Positions 61,753 to 64,000 of a stretch of DNA of 64,000 nt are shown here, in pieces. Each line of letters begins with the position of its first letter. Positions within the stretch are counted from its first letter, which is position 1. The notes beneath the pieces were generated by a model that was not told the DNA's origin, made no database searches, and worked only from the letters and a program-made list of their open reading frames with translations. The position numbers and the translations under genes are program-made. Source of the DNA: Quercus robur (Eukaryota; Streptophyta; Magnoliopsida; Fagales; Fagaceae); NCBI RefSeq assembly GCF_932294415.1, contig NC_065535.1, positions 29,860,782 through 29,924,781 on the forward strand. The letters run 5' to 3'.

Positions 61753-63585
61753 TTACCATGATACCCAATCTATTTATAAACGAAACAACCACATCCATCT
61801 GAAGGATCCAAAAAAAAAAAAGGACAAAAATTGCAGAAGATAAATTATAAATACCTGATAGAGAACATATTTGACGGTGGGTTCAGTCTTCATCTCCTCC
61901 TCAAGCTCAAATAAGTGAAGCTTCCACTGTACGGGAAAAAAAATTATATATCAGATTAAAATCTTCATAACATCAAGTACATCATTGATGCGGACATTAT
62001 AAATCACCATAATATAGCTGATATCCTAAGCAGCATACTTTTTTTCTTTTCTTTTTTTGAGAAACCAGCATACTTTTATTCAAGGAAAATGAAAAGCATA
62101 TCATTTGCAAAAATCATTAAATCACTGTACCAACTACCAGATAAAAATAGGATACAAAATAAAAGAAGGGTCCTGTTAATGGATCATTTTGAGAAATTTT
62201 TTATACCACTTTCATAGGAAATATAAAAAGGTATCAAAAAAGTCAGTTTTTTTTTTCGCCATAAAAAGTTTCTAAAAATATTTCCTAAACCAATGCCCCA
62301 TTAACTTTTCTCATAAAAGAATTAGATAAATTCAAACATATATAATAGAGAGGAGAGGAAAAAAAGGGGTATAGAAAAGATCAAACAAATGAAAGCATTT
62401 GATAGATATTATTCAACATGGGTATGAAGCAACTTTAAACTAACAATATTCCGTAGGCCCAAAAGAAGATAAGCATTGCCAACTTACAGGACAGAATGTA
62501 GTCAAAACCATAATTTCTCCACTAGGATCAATATCTTGTCTCGCTGTAAGACACTCCAATACAATTGATCGTGCTGGTAACCAGGATTTTGCATGATACC
62601 GAACACTCTGAAAAACCAAAAAAAAAATTGATATATATTTAAATGTTAGTTTTTTTTTACAAGTATATTTAAATGTTAGTTACTTGCAGGTCTCTGATAA
62701 GGAAATAAGTTAATGAAAAAGGAACAAAGTCATGCATATCCAGTGACTAAAAGAAATGCTCACATCTAAAAACTCACTGCCAGCCAAAGCCATTGCTCGC
62801 TGAAAAGCCTCATTCTCCTTCTCAGGCGATTGATCAGGTTCTATCCAATCCAAATTTAATCTTCCAACTCTTGAAGACAATTGTGTATTATTCACATATC
62901 TAGGAGGCTTGTCTGTATCATACCGATTTATCCCATTGTCAACAGCATCAATTGCCTGCAAGCATAAATAAGAATCTTAGGGAAATATCACTAAACACCA
63001 GTTTATGTTAATTGAACCAAAAAAAAAAAAAAAAAAAAAAACCTCACTCACTTGTCAGCAAATGACTACATTAGCCTAAACTGAGAAAGGAGTCAAAATT
63101 TGGGAATGGGAATAACCCTATCATACATGTAACATTTAGTACCTCCATGAAGCTCTTGTAGATGGCCAAAAATAATCGATGCACATTTGGATGCTCCTCA
63201 TCAACTTGAAGCTCCTTAGCTATTATCTCCTTTCCAAAATGCTACACCCCCCCCCCCCCCCCCCCCACCCAAAAAAAAAAAAAAAAAACAAAAACAAAAG
63301 AAATACAAATTAGATTCTTAACCAACAAAAGACAAACCACAACCAAATCATCAGCACCAACAAAATTAAACCAAACCTAACACACTTTCAATTAGCACAT
63401 ACTAACTAACAATAACCATTGTTAAAACAAAGGATTACCTTGTAAACAAGACCGGCACTACTGAGCTTCGTTGAGAAGCCATGCCCAAAAACCTCATCAA
63501 ACCCCTTCTGGTGATGATCATACCGATCCCGACTCGGATCATACACACCCCCAACATCAAGAACAGCATCAAGGCCCTCCAATAC
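60918..63585 (-). CDS. MYG1 (UPF0160) protein, last six exons, 5' end outside the window
   Basis: MYG1 proteins are conserved metal-binding DHH-like hydrolases, and exonuclease activity is reported for the human protein. Exons in gene order: 63585-63439, 63241-63143, 62955-62764, 62607-62488, 61926-61855, 61142-60918, all phase 0 with GT-AG ends, 284 residues. Recognisable motifs are VLDVGGVYDPSRDRYDHHQK (Asp and His-His metal-site region), AIDAVDNGINRYD, SWLPARSIVLECL, WRVQAVAVSPDSF and the C-terminal GCVFVHMSGFIGGNQSYEGA. The N-terminal part with the usual GTHNGSFHCDE-type motif is not seen and must lie beyond 64000 or in an upstream exon. The acceptor of the 63241 exon is preceded by a long G run on the coding strand. 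Confidence 0.93.
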
Positions 63586-64000
63586 CTGCAAACTCAAAAC
63601 TAACTCAAACATCACCCTCACATAGAGCCAGTCACTCATACATTACAAAGACCCCCATTTCCTCTATAATAGACAACCTCATAAAAAACTAGTAATTCTA
63701 CAACAAGCCCAACTGAACAAAACTTCATCACCATCCATACAACACATCCACTACAAAAGAAAACTTTGAATGGAATTCAAGTTTTGATTTGGCTCAAATA
63801 TGTGTTTGGTCTCTAAATTTTAGCCCATAAGCCCATGAGTGATTTTAGTCCCTACAGTTTAAAGTGATCACTTCTAGTTTTAGTAGAGCAAATACCGTGG
63901 CCAAACTAAAAATTGACACAACAATACTCCATAGGGGACTAAAATCGATCAGTTTAAGTTTGTTTGGAACTAAAAGCGTTCACTTTAAGTATTTTAGGGA
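63586..64000. other. MYG1 intron with a repeat at the window edge
   Basis: No exon recognised. From about 63795 the sequence TTTTAGTCCCTACAGTTTAA and a loosely inverted partner near 63930 look like one end of a dispersed TIR or fold-back element cut by the window. Confidence 0.5.

Noticed and set aside
63600-64000. N-terminal MYG1 exon at the window edge
   Set aside because: No frame resembling the conserved N-terminal motif was found on the minus strand.

Overview
This is nuclear DNA from a flowering plant, most likely a woody eudicot. The evidence is host genes with several introns, AT-rich intergenic DNA, Ty3/gypsy and Ty1/copia LTR retrotransposons, LINE, SINE, TRIM and MITE insertions, and endogenous pararetrovirus remnants. 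The tRNA-derived SINE resembles those I associate with oak and chestnut relatives, but that is recollection and weak evidence. No bacterial, CRISPR or organellar gene cluster is present.

Layout. (1) 455-5546, minus: an eight-exon major facilitator gene of the plant molybdate-anion transporter (MFSD5-like) family, with a complete TRIM retroelement in intron 4. (2) 5.8-11.2 kb: a Harbinger-like MITE, AT-rich DNA, and two broken pieces of a caulimovirid endogenous pararetrovirus in opposite orientations. (3) 10.85-56.2 kb: a large duplicated array. The ancestral unit is an aldolase-like gene (HpcH/HpaI family, minus strand) plus a decayed RNase H-like fragment. Two such units (A, B) were copied together as a second pair (C, D). 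A (13037-14402) and C (28597-30204) are intact two-exon genes. B (17690-19786) and D (48600-51702) are pseudogenes. The second pair spans about 31 kb against 14 kb for the first, mainly because it took insertions: a hAT-like fold-back, a solo LTR, a Harbinger-like MITE, a 12.7 kb Tat-like gypsy element carrying its own nested solo LTR, another fold-back, another Harbinger-like MITE, an LTR fragment and a hAT element. The first pair has its own LINE, SINE and nested hAT insertions. (4) 56563-57645, minus: a single-exon relative of the aldolase-like genes with an N-terminal plastid-transit-like extension. (5) 57.8-59.9 kb: two more TIR elements. (6) 60918-63585, minus: the last six exons of a MYG1 (UPF0160) gene whose 5' part lies outside the window.

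How it fits together. The plastid-type aldolase gene and the shorter A-D copies form one local family. The copies keep the Asp/Glu/His, Arg and metal-ligand positions expected for class II HpaI/HpcH aldolases in A and C, and are broken in B and D. Because the array is duplicated, most insertions in one copy have a visible empty site in the other, so insertion boundaries and target-site duplications can be read directly. I found no convincing new enzymatic or defence system. The most unusual signals are this duplicated aldolase array with its paired empty sites, and a hairpin ending in TGTAGC or TATAGC shared by five otherwise different TIR elements.
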